In this document: piece by piece, positions 1-9,570 of the stretch
How the letters are laid out: every line of letters begins with the position of its first letter
Position numbering within the stretch: position 1 is the stretch's first letter
Source of the DNA: JAOPZW01 sp034664395
GTDB lineage: Bacteria; Actinomycetota; Thermoleophilia; Solirubrobacterales; Solirubrobacteraceae
Assembly (NCBI GenBank): GCA_034664395.1
Contig: JAXDHQ010000309.1
Coordinates: 1 to 64,000 of the forward strand
Direction: 5' to 3'
DNA length: 64,000 nucleotides
Notes under the pieces: model-generated
Told to the model about the DNA's origin: nothing
Seen by the model: only the letters and a program-made list of their open reading frames with translations
Database searches by the model: none
Program-made: the position numbers and the translations under genes

Positions 1-2
1 GC

Positions 3-1646
3 CGCCACGCGGTGTCGGCCGGTCACCACCTGGCCGCCGCCGCGGGCTTCGCGATCCTCGAGGCGGGCGGCAACGCGGTCGACGCCGGCTGCTGCGCCGG
101 AATCGCGCTCGCGGTCCTGCATCCCGACGAGGTCAACTTCGCCGGCGTCGCCCCGATCATGATCCGCTCCGCCGCCGGCGCGGTGACGACCATCGACGGC
201 CTGGGCCACTGGCCCAGCGGCCTGCCCGCCGACCTCTTCCAGCGCGAGCACGGCGGCACGATGCCCGAGGGCGTCCTGCGCACGGTCGTCCCGGCGGCGC
301 CCGACGCGTGGATCGGCGCCCTGCGCGACTTCGGGACGATGTCGTTCGCCGAGCTCGCCGCGCCGGCGATCCGCTTCGCGCGCGACGGCGTCGCCGTGTT
401 CGAGGAGCTCGCGCGCCACCTCGCCGCGCGGCGCGACGCGTACGCCCGCTGGCCGTCGAGCGCCGCGATCTTCCTCCCGGGCGGGCGACCGCCGGCGGTC
501 GGCGAGCGCTTCGTGCAGGCCGACCTGGCCGCGACCCTCCAGCACATGGCCGACGAGGAGGCGTCGGCCGCGCCCGGCGGCCGGGTCGCGGGCCTGGAGG
601 CCGCCCGCGCGGCCTTCTACGAGGGCGACATCGCCGCCCGGATCGTCGCCTTCCACGGCGAGCAGGGCGGCTACCTCACGCGCGAGGACCTCGCGTCGTT
701 CCGCTGCCGCCGCGAGCCGCCGGTCCGCGTGCGCTGGCGCGACCTCGAGGTCGTCACCGCCGGCCCGTGGTGCCAGGGGCCGGTGCTCGCCCAGGCGCTG
801 CGCACGCTCGAGCACGCCGGACTCGACGGCCTGCGTCGCGACGAGGCCGACTACGTGCACCTCGTGCTCGAGGTGCTCAAGGGCGCCTTCGCCGACCGCG
901 AGCGCCGCTACGGCGACCCCCGCTTCGTCGACGTGGGGCTCGACGAGCTGCTCTCCGACGCGCACGTCGCGGCTCGCGCGGGCGCGATCGACCCGGCGCG
1001 GGCCGTCGACCCGCGGGCGCCCGGCGAGCCCGCCGCGGCGCCCGAGCCGCTCGCGCGCGCCCGCGACACCTCCTACGTGTGCGTGGTCGACCGCTGGGGC
1101 AACGCGTTCTCCGCCGTCCCCTCCGACGACTCGTCGACCGCCCCGGTCGTGCCGGGCACCGGCCTCGTGCCCTCGACGCGCGGCAGCCAGTCGCGGCCCG
1201 ATCCGCGCCACCCGTCGGGCGTGGCGCCGGGCAAGCGCCCGCGGCTGACCCCCAACCCGGTGATGGCGGTGCGCGACGACGGCTCGCTGATGGTCCTCGG
1301 CTGCCCGGGCGGCGACATGCAGGTCCAGGCCGTCCTGCAGGTCCTGCTGAACGTCATGCACTTCGGCATGGACGTGCAGGAGGCGATCGAGGCCCCGCGC
1401 TTCTCGACCTGGAGCTTCCCGAGCTCGTTCGCGCCGTACGAGCACCTGCGCGGGCGGGTCGCGATCGAGGATCGTTTCGGAGACGAACTGCCGGCCGAGC
1501 TGCAGCGCCGCGGGCACGACGTGCGCCGCTGGCCCGCGTTCACCCGCGATGCCGCCGCCGTGGAGGCTATTCTCGCCGACGCGAGCACCGGATTCCTGCG
1601 CGCCGGCGCCGATCCACGACAGCCCGCGTACGCGATCGCCATCTGA
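3..1646 (+). CDS. gamma-glutamyltransferase family protein (5' end outside window)
   Basis: The open frame runs to the left edge of the window, so the true start is missing; a GTG at 12 is internal. The opening residues (HAVSAGHHLAA) and EAGGNAVDA match the amino-terminal part of gamma-glutamyltransferases, Ntn-hydrolases that self-cleave before a catalytic Thr and transfer or hydrolyse gamma-glutamyl groups such as that of glutathione. The likely nucleophile is the Thr of DTSYVCVVD (codon 1068-1070), followed by the usual TPNPVMA and CPGGDMQ segments of the small subunit. The Thr is followed by Ser-Tyr rather than the common Thr-His, so it may be a divergent paralogue acting on another gamma-glutamyl or acyl substrate. 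No signal peptide can be judged because the start is lost. Confidence 0.85.
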   Translation, partial: RHAVSAGHHLAAAAGFAILEAGGNAVDAGCCAGIALAVLHPDEVNFAGVAPIMIRSAAGAVTTIDGLGHWPSGLPADLFQREHGGTMPEGVLRTVVPAAPDAWIGALRDFGTMSFAELAAPAIRFARDGVAVFEELARHLAARRDAYARWPSSAAIFLPGGRPPAVGERFVQADLAATLQHMADEEASAAPGGRVAGLEAARAAFYEGDIAARIVAFHGEQGGYLTREDLASFRCRREPPVRVRWRDLEVVTAGPWCQGPVLAQALRTLEHAGLDGLRRDEADYVHLVLEVLKGAFADRERRYGDPRFVDVGLDELLSDAHVAARAGAIDPARAVDPRAPGEPAAAPEPLARARDTSYVCVVDRWGNAFSAVPSDDSSTAPVVPGTGLVPSTRGSQSRPDPRHPSGVAPGKRPRLTPNPVMAVRDDGSLMVLGCPGGDMQVQAVLQVLLNVMHFGMDVQEAIEAPRFSTWSFPSSFAPYEHLRGRVAIEDRFGDELPAELQRRGHDVRRWPAFTRDAAAVEAILADASTGFLRAGADPRQPAYAIAI

Positions 1647-1798
1647 GTGGCCCCTCGGGGACACGCACGAAGTCGTGCGCGATCCCGCAGTCAACGGTGC
1701 GTAGGAGCGAACCGGGCTCACGAGTCCTCCCCTACGACGACTTGCCTGTCCCCCGGAAGATGGACACGCACAGTCATAGGTACCTAGGGGGAATTGCG

Positions 1799-4534
1799 TT
1801 GACACGCCTCAACCGGGACCGCGACATGGACGTTGAGCGGGAGAGCACGGAGCTCACCGGTTCTGGCCCGGGTCGCGGCCACAAGCTTCGCCGTCTCATC
1901 CGCGCGCACCGGAAGGTCAGCTTCCTGGTCGCCGCGCTCGTGCTCGCCATCGCCGCGGTCGCCGTTGCGGCGCCCACCGGCTCGATCGGGACCAAGACGC
2001 CCGACCCGACCGAGGGCCTGGCCAAGGCCGGCCCCGTCAACCCCGACACCGGCTATCCCGACTTCTACAAGGACTTCAGCCGGATGTCGCTCGAGCCCTG
2101 CCTCGATGCGAACGACCCGATGTGCCTGCCCCCGGGCGGCGCCTACGACCCGAACCTCCCGCTGAACATCACCGACTCGACCAAGCCGATCAACTTCCCC
2201 GACGAGTTCTTCTACATGAACGCGACGGCCGGCTTCATCGGCATCGGCTCGGACGGCGGCGGCAAGGTCATGGTCGAGAACGCCCTCGAGGGCGCGTTCG
2301 GCGTCGGCGCGCCGAAGAACGGCGACCAGATGGTCTTCTCGCGCTTCCGCGTCCGGGTCACGGGCGGCCTGAAGGAGAACGCGAAGTACCTGATCGTCCA
2401 CCCCTACGGCACCGACGAGGTCACGACGGACGCGGGCGCGGACGACATCTTCGCCACGTCGGACATCGGCATCACGCCCGGCGCGTTCTCGGAGGCCCTC
2501 TCGGGCCAGGTCGGCCCGTTCCTGCACTGGACCGACCCCGCTCCCGGCGACGCCCCGCTGCCCGCGGGCTACATCGGCTCGCCGGCGGAGGACCACACGA
2601 TCAAGAACAGCCCCACCGACACGAACTACATCGCGATCCTCGGGCCCGACGTCGCCGCCAACGCTCCGGCGGAGAACCGCTGCCCCGCGTTCCCGGCCGA
2701 CCCGAACAACCCGAACTCGACCGACGACCCGAACACGCCGATGAACAAGTTCGCCGACGTGCTCAACAACCTCGCGACGGCCAACAACAACACGGCGGCC
2801 GACAACTGCACCATCCAGACGCTGTTCAGCCTCATGGGCAAGGAGGCCACGCGCGGCGGCGTCCAGATCGACAGCGCCACCTACTCGCGTGACGCCGACG
2901 GCTCCAACGCCATGGTCAACGTGCTGGCCGAGTCCAACAACACCGACCCGGCGCAGCACATCCTCGTCCAGGACGCCAACCCGACCCGTCGCCAGACGCC
3001 GGGGCGCCTGATCAACATGACGAACATGGAGAACGCCGACGGGCAGTTCTTCGCCCGCATCCCGGTCCTCGCCGGCACCGCCGACGATCCCGACCGCCTG
3101 CCCGACCTGCCCGACCAGGTCGCGATCGACAACGTCAGCGACTCGCCGCGCACGCACAAGCTCGCGGACGTCACCGACCTGCTGCACGGCACGGCGACCT
3201 ACGACCGTTCCGCCCACACGCTCGCGCTCGACGTGAGCTCCAGCGACAAGAAGACCGGCGGCGTCACCGTCTGGGTGCCGACCGACGGCGGCGGACAGCC
3301 GATCCACAAGATCACCTCGACCCAGAAGTTCAACCTGACCGACAACGGCGGCGGCAGCTTCTCGGGCACGATGGGCGTCTCGCCCGACGCGCCGATCCCC
3401 GCCCCGCCGGTCACCGTGGACGTCGTGTCCTCGGGCGGCGGCACGATCGCGCTTCCGGTGACGCTGACGGGCCCGGCCACGGATCCGGCCCCGCTGCTCG
3501 CCGACGCCGGGCGCAACCTGACCGTCGTCTCGGGCAACGCCGACCAGACCGTGAACCTCGACGGCTCGGGCTCGACGGGCAACATCAACACCTACGCCTG
3601 GACGACCACCAGCGCGCTGACGCTGACGGTCGCCGACCAGGCCGTCGGCCAGGTCAGCGTCCCGGCCAACACGACGCCGGGCGACTACCCGTTCACGCTG
3701 ACGGTCGACGACGGCGCGGCCACCGCCGCGGCGACGATGACCCTCACCGTGCAGGCCCCGGCCGCCGCGGCGAGCGAGACGCTCACGCCCGTCGGGCAGC
3801 GGTTCACCCAGGCGCAGCATCGCTGGGTCGTCGACGGGACGAGCGATTTGACGACGCCGCACACGATCACCGTGTACGCCAGCGGGACGCCTGGCGTCGG
3901 TCAGGTCATCGGGACGTCGACCGTCGACTTCCTGGGCAACTGGAGCGTCGACGTCCGCGACTCATCGGTCGCGCCGGTCGCATGCGCCGCCGGCGCTCCG
4001 GGCACCAACCCGGGCGACTCCTGCGTCAGCGTGAGGTCCAGCACGGGCGCGCACCTCGACAACCTCGTGGTCGACGTCCGGGCGGGCAACGCCCCGATCG
4101 TCCTCGCGCCGGCACCCGACGCGCCGCCCCCGGCGGCTGCGGACGCCGGGGCCGCGGGGCGCCTCGCCACGACGCTGCCCCTCGTGGGCGGGCTCGGCAC
4201 GGGCGCGGCAACCCTGGGCCTGGCCCGCGTGGCCTTCGTCCCGACGTTCCGCGCCGAGACGCTGGGCACGACGGGCGTGCCGTTGACGGTGACGGTGCCC
4301 GCCCAGGCGCGCATCGTGCGCCTGCGGGTCCTGGTCCCCAAGGGCAAGGCGCTGTTCACGGCCTTCCGCCCGGTCAAGGCGAGCAAGGCCGCGCGCAAGG
4401 TGAAGCTGAGCCTGCGCTCGCGGGCGCTGCGCGGAAAGGTCAAGGCCGGCCACCGCTACGTGCTCGAGGTCACCCCGGGCATGAGCCGCACCAAGCTCGG
4501 CAAGGCCACGCGCATCAGCTTCCGCGTTCGGTAG
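1799..4534 (+). CDS. large exported protein with PKD-like domain
   Basis: 911 residues from a TTG start at 1799, chosen because an AGGGGG ribosome-binding site lies about 7 bases upstream; an in-frame ATG at 1826 is the alternative. A basic amino terminus precedes one hydrophobic segment (about residues 41-60), fitting a signal peptide or anchor. The middle is Asn/Asp/Pro-rich with no family I recognise. Residues about 560-650 look like a PKD/Ig-type fold (GRNLTVVSG, LDGSGSTG, YPFTLTVDDG). The last about 90 residues are strongly basic (KASKAARKVKLSLRSRALRG), a tail I associate with surface proteins of this group. Probably a cell-surface or secreted structural protein; no catalytic motif was seen. 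A strong terminator follows it. Confidence 0.7.
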   Translation: MTRLNRDRDMDVERESTELTGSGPGRGHKLRRLIRAHRKVSFLVAALVLAIAAVAVAAPTGSIGTKTPDPTEGLAKAGPVNPDTGYPDFYKDFSRMSLEPCLDANDPMCLPPGGAYDPNLPLNITDSTKPINFPDEFFYMNATAGFIGIGSDGGGKVMVENALEGAFGVGAPKNGDQMVFSRFRVRVTGGLKENAKYLIVHPYGTDEVTTDAGADDIFATSDIGITPGAFSEALSGQVGPFLHWTDPAPGDAPLPAGYIGSPAEDHTIKNSPTDTNYIAILGPDVAANAPAENRCPAFPADPNNPNSTDDPNTPMNKFADVLNNLATANNNTAADNCTIQTLFSLMGKEATRGGVQIDSATYSRDADGSNAMVNVLAESNNTDPAQHILVQDANPTRRQTPGRLINMTNMENADGQFFARIPVLAGTADDPDRLPDLPDQVAIDNVSDSPRTHKLADVTDLLHGTATYDRSAHTLALDVSSSDKKTGGVTVWVPTDGGGQPIHKITSTQKFNLTDNGGGSFSGTMGVSPDAPIPAPPVTVDVVSSGGGTIALPVTLTGPATDPAPLLADAGRNLTVVSGNADQTVNLDGSGSTGNINTYAWTTTSALTLTVADQAVGQVSVPANTTPGDYPFTLTVDDGAATAAATMTLTVQAPAAAASETLTPVGQRFTQAQHRWVVDGTSDLTTPHTITVYASGTPGVGQVIGTSTVDFLGNWSVDVRDSSVAPVACAAGAPGTNPGDSCVSVRSSTGAHLDNLVVDVRAGNAPIVLAPAPDAPPPAAADAGAAGRLATTLPLVGGLGTGAATLGLARVAFVPTFRAETLGTTGVPLTVTVPAQARIVRLRVLVPKGKALFTAFRPVKASKAARKVKLSLRSRALRGKVKAGHRYVLEVTPGMSRTKLGKATRISFRVR

Positions 4535-4571
4535 CAGCGCGGACTCGCTCGGACCCACCCGATAGCAGTCG

Positions 4572-4600
4572 CGTAGGGCCCCGGTCTCCGGGGCCCTACG
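4572..4600 (+). terminator. terminator hairpin after the large exported protein
   Basis: A perfect 13-bp stem (CGTAGGGCCCCGG with its complement) encloses a 3-base TCT loop, 38 bases after the stop at 4534. There is no T-run, as is common in high-GC actinobacteria. Confidence 0.75.
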
Positions 4601-4649
4601 TGCGCTCGGGACCGAACGTCGACCTTGCGGCGAGGCGTAGCCTGACGCG

Positions 4650-5222
4650 ATGAGCACCGCACCTCACGACCGCCAGGGCTCGATCGTTCCGGTCGCGTCC
4701 AGCCCGCGCCCGATCGACCCGGGCGTGACCATCGGCCACGTCCACCTGCGCACGGCGGACATCGATCGCGTCCGAGGCTTCTACGTCGACGTCCTCGGCT
4801 TCGACGTCGTCGCCGAGGCGCGCGACGTGCCCGGTTGGGGGACGACCGGCGACATGCTCTTCGTCTCGGCCGGCGGCTACCACCACCACCTCGCCTTCAA
4901 CACCTGGAAGTCCGCCGGCGGCGAGGCCCAGCCCGACGGCGTGGCCGGCCTGCACCACGTCGCCATCCGCTACCCGAGCCGCGCCGGGCTCGGCGACGCG
5001 CTGGTGCGCCTGCGCGCGGTCGACTGGCCGATCCGCCAGGCGGCCGATCACGGCACCCACGAGGCGATCTACATCTCCGACCCCGACGGCAACGACCTCG
5101 AGCTCTGCTGGGACCGCCCGTTCGACCAGTGGCCCCGCGACGCCGACGGCCACGCGGCGATGGGCGACGACATCGGCTCCCACGAGCTGGACCTCGAGGA
5201 CCTGGCGGCGGCGGCGGACTGA
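4650..5222 (+). CDS. VOC-family (glyoxalase / extradiol dioxygenase-like) protein
   Basis: 190 residues with two beta-alpha-beta-beta-beta modules of the vicinal-oxygen-chelate fold. Candidate metal ligands are the His of GHVHLRT (residue 30 or 32), a His in YHHHLAFNTW and the Glu of NDLELCWD near the carboxyl end; YISDPDGNDLEL is the family's usual second-module signature. The HHHLAFNTW segment resembles CatE-type catechol 2,3-dioxygenases, so ring-cleavage or a related metal-dependent reaction is possible, but the substrate cannot be told from sequence. It stands alone between a terminator and a convergent methyltransferase gene. Confidence 0.8.
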   Translation: MSTAPHDRQGSIVPVASSPRPIDPGVTIGHVHLRTADIDRVRGFYVDVLGFDVVAEARDVPGWGTTGDMLFVSAGGYHHHLAFNTWKSAGGEAQPDGVAGLHHVAIRYPSRAGLGDALVRLRAVDWPIRQAADHGTHEAIYISDPDGNDLELCWDRPFDQWPRDADGHAAMGDDIGSHELDLEDLAAAAD

Positions 5223-5227
5223 GGCGC

Positions 5228-6082
5228 TCAGCGATCGAGCCGCCTGCGGGCGACCTCGATCGCGTCGGGGCTCGAGTCGACGAGCACGAAGCGCCGCCCC
5301 AGCGGCCCGGCCACGGCGCCGAGCGTCCCCGAGCCGGCGAAGAAGTCCAGGCACCAGCCGCCCGGGCGCGACGACGCGGCCACCATGCGCCGCACGATCC
5401 CCTCCGGCTTCTGGGTGGGGTAGCCGGTCCGCTCGCTCCCCTTCGTGGGGACGATCGTGTGCCACCACACGTCGCTGGCGCGCTTGCCGCGCGCCGCCTT
5501 CTCCGGCCCGACGAGGCCGGGCGCCATGTACGGCTCGCGATCGACCTCGTCGTCGTCGAAGTGGTAGCGCTCGCGGTCCTTGACGTAGACGAGGATCGTG
5601 TCGTGCTTGGCGGGCCAGCGGCTGCGCGGGCGGCCGCCGAAGTCGTAGGCCCAGACGATCTCGTTGAGGAAGCACTCGCGGCCGAAGAGACCGTCGAGAT
5701 GGACCTTGACGTAGTGGCTCTCGCGGGGGTCGAGGTGGACGTACAGCGTGCCGTGGTCGGCCAGCACGCGCCGGGCCTGCTCCAGGCGCGGCGCGAGGAA
5801 GCCGAGGTAGTCGTCGAAGGCGTCGGCGTAGGCGATCGTCCCGACCTCCTCGGTGCGATAGCGCCGGCCGCCGAAGCCGGTGCGGTCGCCGTTCGGATCG
5901 GCCGTGACCCGCACCGACCGGTGGCGGCGCTCGCGTCCGGTGTTGAACGGCGGGTCGATGTAGACGAGGTCGAAGGCCCCGTCCGGCAGCCGCGGCAGGA
6001 CGTCGGCGCTGTCGCCGTGGACGAGCAGGTCGTCGACCAGCTCGAGCGGCGGACGCAGGTCGGCGGGCGTGACGACGCGCAC
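5228..6082 (-). CDS. solitary beta-class DNA methyltransferase
   Basis: 284 residues from a GTG start. The catalytic motif IV (IDPPFNTG) comes before the AdoMet-binding motif I (DFFAGSGT), the order of beta-class amino-methyltransferases (N6-adenine or N4-cytosine). TGYPTQKPEG lies just before motif I, as in other members. No endonuclease or specificity gene lies beside it, so it is an orphan methyltransferase that could act in epigenetic regulation or protection rather than restriction. The recognition site cannot be read from the sequence. It converges with the VOC gene (5 bases between stops) and diverges from the transglycosylase gene. Confidence 0.88.
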   Translation of the reverse strand: MRVVTPADLRPPLELVDDLLVHGDSADVLPRLPDGAFDLVYIDPPFNTGRERRHRSVRVTADPNGDRTGFGGRRYRTEEVGTIAYADAFDDYLGFLAPRLEQARRVLADHGTLYVHLDPRESHYVKVHLDGLFGRECFLNEIVWAYDFGGRPRSRWPAKHDTILVYVKDRERYHFDDDEVDREPYMAPGLVGPEKAARGKRASDVWWHTIVPTKGSERTGYPTQKPEGIVRRMVAASSRPGGWCLDFFAGSGTLGAVAGPLGRRFVLVDSSPDAIEVARRRLDR

Positions 6083-6108
6083 GTGCCGGACGGTAGGCGC
6101 ACCGGCGG

Positions 6109-7536
6109 ATGTGGCAGTGTGAAGGCGTGGTTGGCCGCCGGGTGCATAGGCGACGCCGTCTGGCGGCGCTCGCGTCGCTGTGCGTTCTGGTCGTCGCGGT
6201 CGTCCTCGTCGCGCGCCATGACGGCGGCTCCCCCGACGGCCTCGGGCCGCAGTCGCTCGGAGGCGTCGTGGGCGGCGTTCCCACGGCCCAGCCCTTCGCC
6301 TACGACCCGCGCCGGCGCGCCGACTACGAGCGCCGCGCCGCGCTCGGCCTGTCCCACGTCCTCTACGCCAAGAGCCCCGGCGGCGTGCTCGCCTCCGCCG
6401 CGCGGACGGCGCGCTTCCGCCCGCTGGTCGACGCCGTCGCCCGCCGCCACCGCCTCGACGCCGACACGCTGGAGGCGATCGTCCTGCTCGAGTCGGCCGG
6501 GCGCCCGGACGCCCGCGCCTCCGACGACCCGCGCTCGGCCGCCGGCCTGACCCAGATCCTGGCGCAGACCGGCCAGAGCCTGCTGGGGATGCACATCGAC
6601 GTCGCCGCGTCCGCGCGCCTGACCCGCGGCATCCTGCGCGGCCGGCGCGTGCGGGCGCGCGAGGCGCAGCGCCGGCGCGTCGACGAGCGCTTCGACCCGG
6701 CCAAGGCGCTGGAGGGCACCGCCCGCTACCTGGACTTCGCGCGGGCGCGGCTGGGGGCCGGCGACCTGGCGGTCGTCGCCTACCACATGGGCGTGGGCAA
6801 CCTGCAGCAGGCGCTCGCCGCCTACGGCAACGCGCGCGTCCCCTACGCGCAGCTCTACTTCGACTCCAATCCCCTGCGCCACGCCGCGGCGTGGCGCAAG
6901 CTGGCGTCGCTGGGCGACGACTCCTCGACCTACCTGTGGCGCGTGCTGGCCGCGCGCCAGATCATGCGGCTGTACCGCCAGGATCCGGCGGAGCTGCGCC
7001 GGCAGGCCGAGCTGCAGTCGCACAAGGCCTCGGGCGAGGAGGTGCTGCACCCGGCCGACCGCACCGAGACCTTCGCCGACCCGGCGGCCATCGCCGCCGC
7101 GCGGCGCTCGGGCACGCTGCGCGTGCTCGACGGGCGTGCCCTGGCCGGCGTCGGCGTGCGCATCGACCCGGGCATGGGCGCGCTGGCGCGGCGCGTGCAC
7201 CAGTCGCGACTGCTGTATCGCGCGCTGCGCCCGCAGGCGCTCGCCGTGCTGCAGGCGATCGGCGCCGGCACCAAGGCGATCTCGGGCACCGAGCCGCTGG
7301 TGGTGACGAGCACGATCCGCGACCTCCACTACCAGCGCCTGCTGGCGGCGAGCGACGCCGAGGCGACCCGCGCGTTCTCGCTGCACACCACCGGCTACGC
7401 CTTCGACATCTCGCGCGCGTACCGCAGCCGCGCGCAGGCGCTCGCGCTGCAGTTCGTGCTCGACCGCCTCACCGCGCTGGACCTCATCGCCTGGATCCGC
7501 GAGCCGGCCGCCATCCACGTGGCCGTGGCCGGCTGA
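6109..7536 (+). CDS. lytic transglycosylase (SLT) fused to a peptidase-like carboxyl domain
   Basis: 475 residues. A basic start and hydrophobic stretch (about residues 22-37) act as signal or anchor. An SLT/lysozyme-like domain follows (about residues 105-235): LEAIVLLESAGRPDA carries the expected catalytic Glu, with later GLTQIL and VAYHMGVGN motifs. The carboxyl part (about 395-475) contains SLHTTGYAFDIS, resembling the metal-site segment of D-Ala-D-Ala carboxypeptidase/DUF5715-like domains. Such a protein would cut peptidoglycan glycan strands and perhaps also stem peptides. ATG 6109 is used; GTG 6127 and 6142 are alternatives, none with a convincing ribosome-binding site. Confidence 0.75.
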   Translation: MWQCEGVVGRRVHRRRRLAALASLCVLVVAVVLVARHDGGSPDGLGPQSLGGVVGGVPTAQPFAYDPRRRADYERRAALGLSHVLYAKSPGGVLASAARTARFRPLVDAVARRHRLDADTLEAIVLLESAGRPDARASDDPRSAAGLTQILAQTGQSLLGMHIDVAASARLTRGILRGRRVRAREAQRRRVDERFDPAKALEGTARYLDFARARLGAGDLAVVAYHMGVGNLQQALAAYGNARVPYAQLYFDSNPLRHAAAWRKLASLGDDSSTYLWRVLAARQIMRLYRQDPAELRRQAELQSHKASGEEVLHPADRTETFADPAAIAAARRSGTLRVLDGRALAGVGVRIDPGMGALARRVHQSRLLYRALRPQALAVLQAIGAGTKAISGTEPLVVTSTIRDLHYQRLLAASDAEATRAFSLHTTGYAFDISRAYRSRAQALALQFVLDRLTALDLIAWIREPAAIHVAVAG

Positions 7537-7546
7537 GCGGGCGGGC

Positions 7547-9544
7547 CTAGGTCGCCAGGACGCCGAGCAGCTCGCGCGCCACGCGCGCCGTGTTCTGCGG
7601 CGTGATGCCCAGGTGCTCGAGGACCTCCTCGCCGGGCGCGCTGGCCCCGAAGCGGTCGATCGCGACGACCCGGTCGACCCAGCGCTCCCAGCCCTGGGAG
7701 ACGCCGGCCTCGACCGCGACCGACGGCAGGCCCGGCGGCAGCACGCCGTCGCGGTAGGGGTCGTCCTGGGCCTCGAAGAGCTCCCACGAGGGCATCGACA
7801 CCACGCGGGCGCGGACGCCGTCCTCGGCCAGGAGGTCGGCCGCCGCCATCGCCACCCACAGCTCCGACCCGGTGCCGACGAGCACGATCTCGGGGTCGTC
7901 GGCCTCGCGGAGCACGTAGGCGCCGCGGGCGACACCGTCGGGGTCGACGTCGGGCTGCACCGGGAGGTCCTGGCGCGAGAGCACGAGCACGACCGGGCCG
8001 TCGGTGTCCTCGAGGATCGTCCGCCAGGCGGCGGCGGTCTCGTTGGCGTCGCCGGGGCGGATCACGATGAGGTGCGGGATGGCGCGCAGCGCGGCGAGGT
8101 GCTCGACCGGCTGGTGGGTGGGGCCGTCCTCGCCGAGGCCGACCGAGTCGTGCGTGTACACCCACGCGTCCTCCAGCCCCATCAGCGCCGACAGGCGCAC
8201 GGAGCCGCGCATGTAGTCGGAGAACTGCAGGAAGGTCGAGCCGTACGGTCGCACGATGCCGCCGTGGCCGGCCATGCCGTTGACGGCTCCGCCCATCCCG
8301 TGCTCGCGCACCCCGAAGAACACGTTGCGCGACGGGCGCGCGCGGCTGTAGGCGGCCTCGTGGCCGGGCGGGAACTCGGTCTTGGTCGACTCCGACAGGT
8401 CGGCGGCGCCGCCGACCATCGTCGGCACGTGGTCGGCGAACGCGGCCATCGCCTTCTGCCCCGCGACGCGGGTGGCGAGCTTGTCCTTGCCCCAGTCGAT
8501 GTTCGACAGCGCCTCGCGCACGCCGGGCATCGGCTTGCCGGCCCAGGCGGCGTCCCACTGCGCCGCCAGCTCCGCGTGGCCCTCGCGCCAGGCCTGGAAG
8601 CGCTGCTGCCACTCGGCCTGCAGCGCGCCGCCGCGCGCCTTCTGGTCGAAGTGGTCGTAGACGCCGTCGGGGACGAGGAAGTGCGCGTCGGGGTCCCAGC
8701 CCAGGACCTCCTTGGTGGCCCGGACCTCGTCCTCGCCCAGCGGCGCGCCGTGCGCCTTGCTCGTGCCCTGCTTGTTGGGCGCGGGCCAGCCGATGATCGA
8801 CTTGACCCGAATCAGCGACGGGCGCTCCTCCTCGCGCATGGCCTTGTCGATGGCCACCTCGAGCTGCGGCAGGTCGTTGACGTCGTCGACGGTCTGCACA
8901 TGCCAGCGGTAGGCCTCGAACCGCATGGCCACGTCCTCGGAGTCGAAGCTCAGGCTGGTGGGGCCGTCGAGCGAGATCGAGTTGTCGTCGTAGAGGTAGA
9001 CGATGCGCCCGAGGCCGAGCTGGCCGGCCAGCGACGCGGCCTCGGCGGAGATGCCCTCCATGAGGTCGCCGTCGGAGACGATGGCGAACACGCGGTGGTC
9101 CTGGACCTCGGCGCCGAAGTGCGCGCGCAGGAAGCGCTCGGCCATCGCCATGCCGACGCCGTTGGCGAAGCCCTGCCCGAGCGGGCCGGTGGTGATCTCC
9201 ACGCCGGGCGTGACGTGGACGCGGTCGCGCTCGGGGTGACCGGGCGTCAGCGAGCCCCACTGGCGGAAGCGCTTGAGCTCGTCCATCGGCAACGGGTAGC
9301 CGCTCAGGTGCAGGACGGAGTAGAGGAGCATGGAGCCGTGCCCCGCCGACAGGATGAACCGGTCGCGGTCGGGCCACTGCGGATCGGCGGGGTTGTGCCG
9401 CAGGATCCTGGTGTAGAGCAGGTAGGCGGCGGGAGCCATCGCCATCGGCAGCCCGGGGTGACCCGAGTTGGCGGCCTGGACAGCATCCATGGACAGCGTC
9501 CGGATGGTGTCGATGCTCAGACGAGAGATGTCGGGGGAGGCCAT
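7547..9544 (-). CDS. tkt: transketolase
   Basis: 665 residues, the usual length. Transketolase moves two-carbon ketol units between sugar phosphates in the pentose phosphate pathway, using thiamine diphosphate and Mg2+. Visible signatures are ANSGHPGLPM at the amino end, the thiamine-binding stretch IVSDGDLMEGIS...YLYDDNSIS, and the pyrimidine-domain segment PYGSTFLQFSDYMR. ATG 9544 is followed by MASPDISRLS, the expected start. It is transcribed divergently from ppa with only 26 bases between, so the two share a very short promoter region. Confidence 0.96.
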   Translation of the reverse strand: MASPDISRLSIDTIRTLSMDAVQAANSGHPGLPMAMAPAAYLLYTRILRHNPADPQWPDRDRFILSAGHGSMLLYSVLHLSGYPLPMDELKRFRQWGSLTPGHPERDRVHVTPGVEITTGPLGQGFANGVGMAMAERFLRAHFGAEVQDHRVFAIVSDGDLMEGISAEAASLAGQLGLGRIVYLYDDNSISLDGPTSLSFDSEDVAMRFEAYRWHVQTVDDVNDLPQLEVAIDKAMREEERPSLIRVKSIIGWPAPNKQGTSKAHGAPLGEDEVRATKEVLGWDPDAHFLVPDGVYDHFDQKARGGALQAEWQQRFQAWREGHAELAAQWDAAWAGKPMPGVREALSNIDWGKDKLATRVAGQKAMAAFADHVPTMVGGAADLSESTKTEFPPGHEAAYSRARPSRNVFFGVREHGMGGAVNGMAGHGGIVRPYGSTFLQFSDYMRGSVRLSALMGLEDAWVYTHDSVGLGEDGPTHQPVEHLAALRAIPHLIVIRPGDANETAAAWRTILEDTDGPVVLVLSRQDLPVQPDVDPDGVARGAYVLREADDPEIVLVGTGSELWVAMAAADLLAEDGVRARVVSMPSWELFEAQDDPYRDGVLPPGLPSVAVEAGVSQGWERWVDRVVAIDRFGASAPGEEVLEHLGITPQNTARVARELLGVLAT

Positions 9545-9551
9545 GGCGCCG

Positions 9552-9558
9552 TAGTATC
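9552..9558. promoter_or_regulatory. overlapping divergent -10 elements of tkt and ppa
   Basis: The 26-base gap holds TAGTAT (plus strand, 9552-9557), 13 bases before the ppa ATG, and on the minus strand GATACT (9558-9553), 8 bases before the tkt ATG. If these are the -10 boxes, both mRNAs start within a few bases of the start codon (leaderless or nearly so). No clear -35 boxes can lie in the gap; they would fall inside the opposite gene. Confidence 0.4.
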
Positions 9559-9570
9559 ACCGACCGGCCC

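Noticed and set aside
308..1798. Upstream extension of the 1799-4534 gene to 308
   Set aside because: The extension is an Arg-rich antiframe of the gamma-glutamyltransferase gene. The TTG at 1799 has a good ribosome-binding site, and the signal peptide follows it.
4897..7935. 1012-codon minus-strand open frame over the methyltransferase and transglycosylase genes
   Set aside because: It crosses several well-supported genes in other frames and has extreme Arg content.
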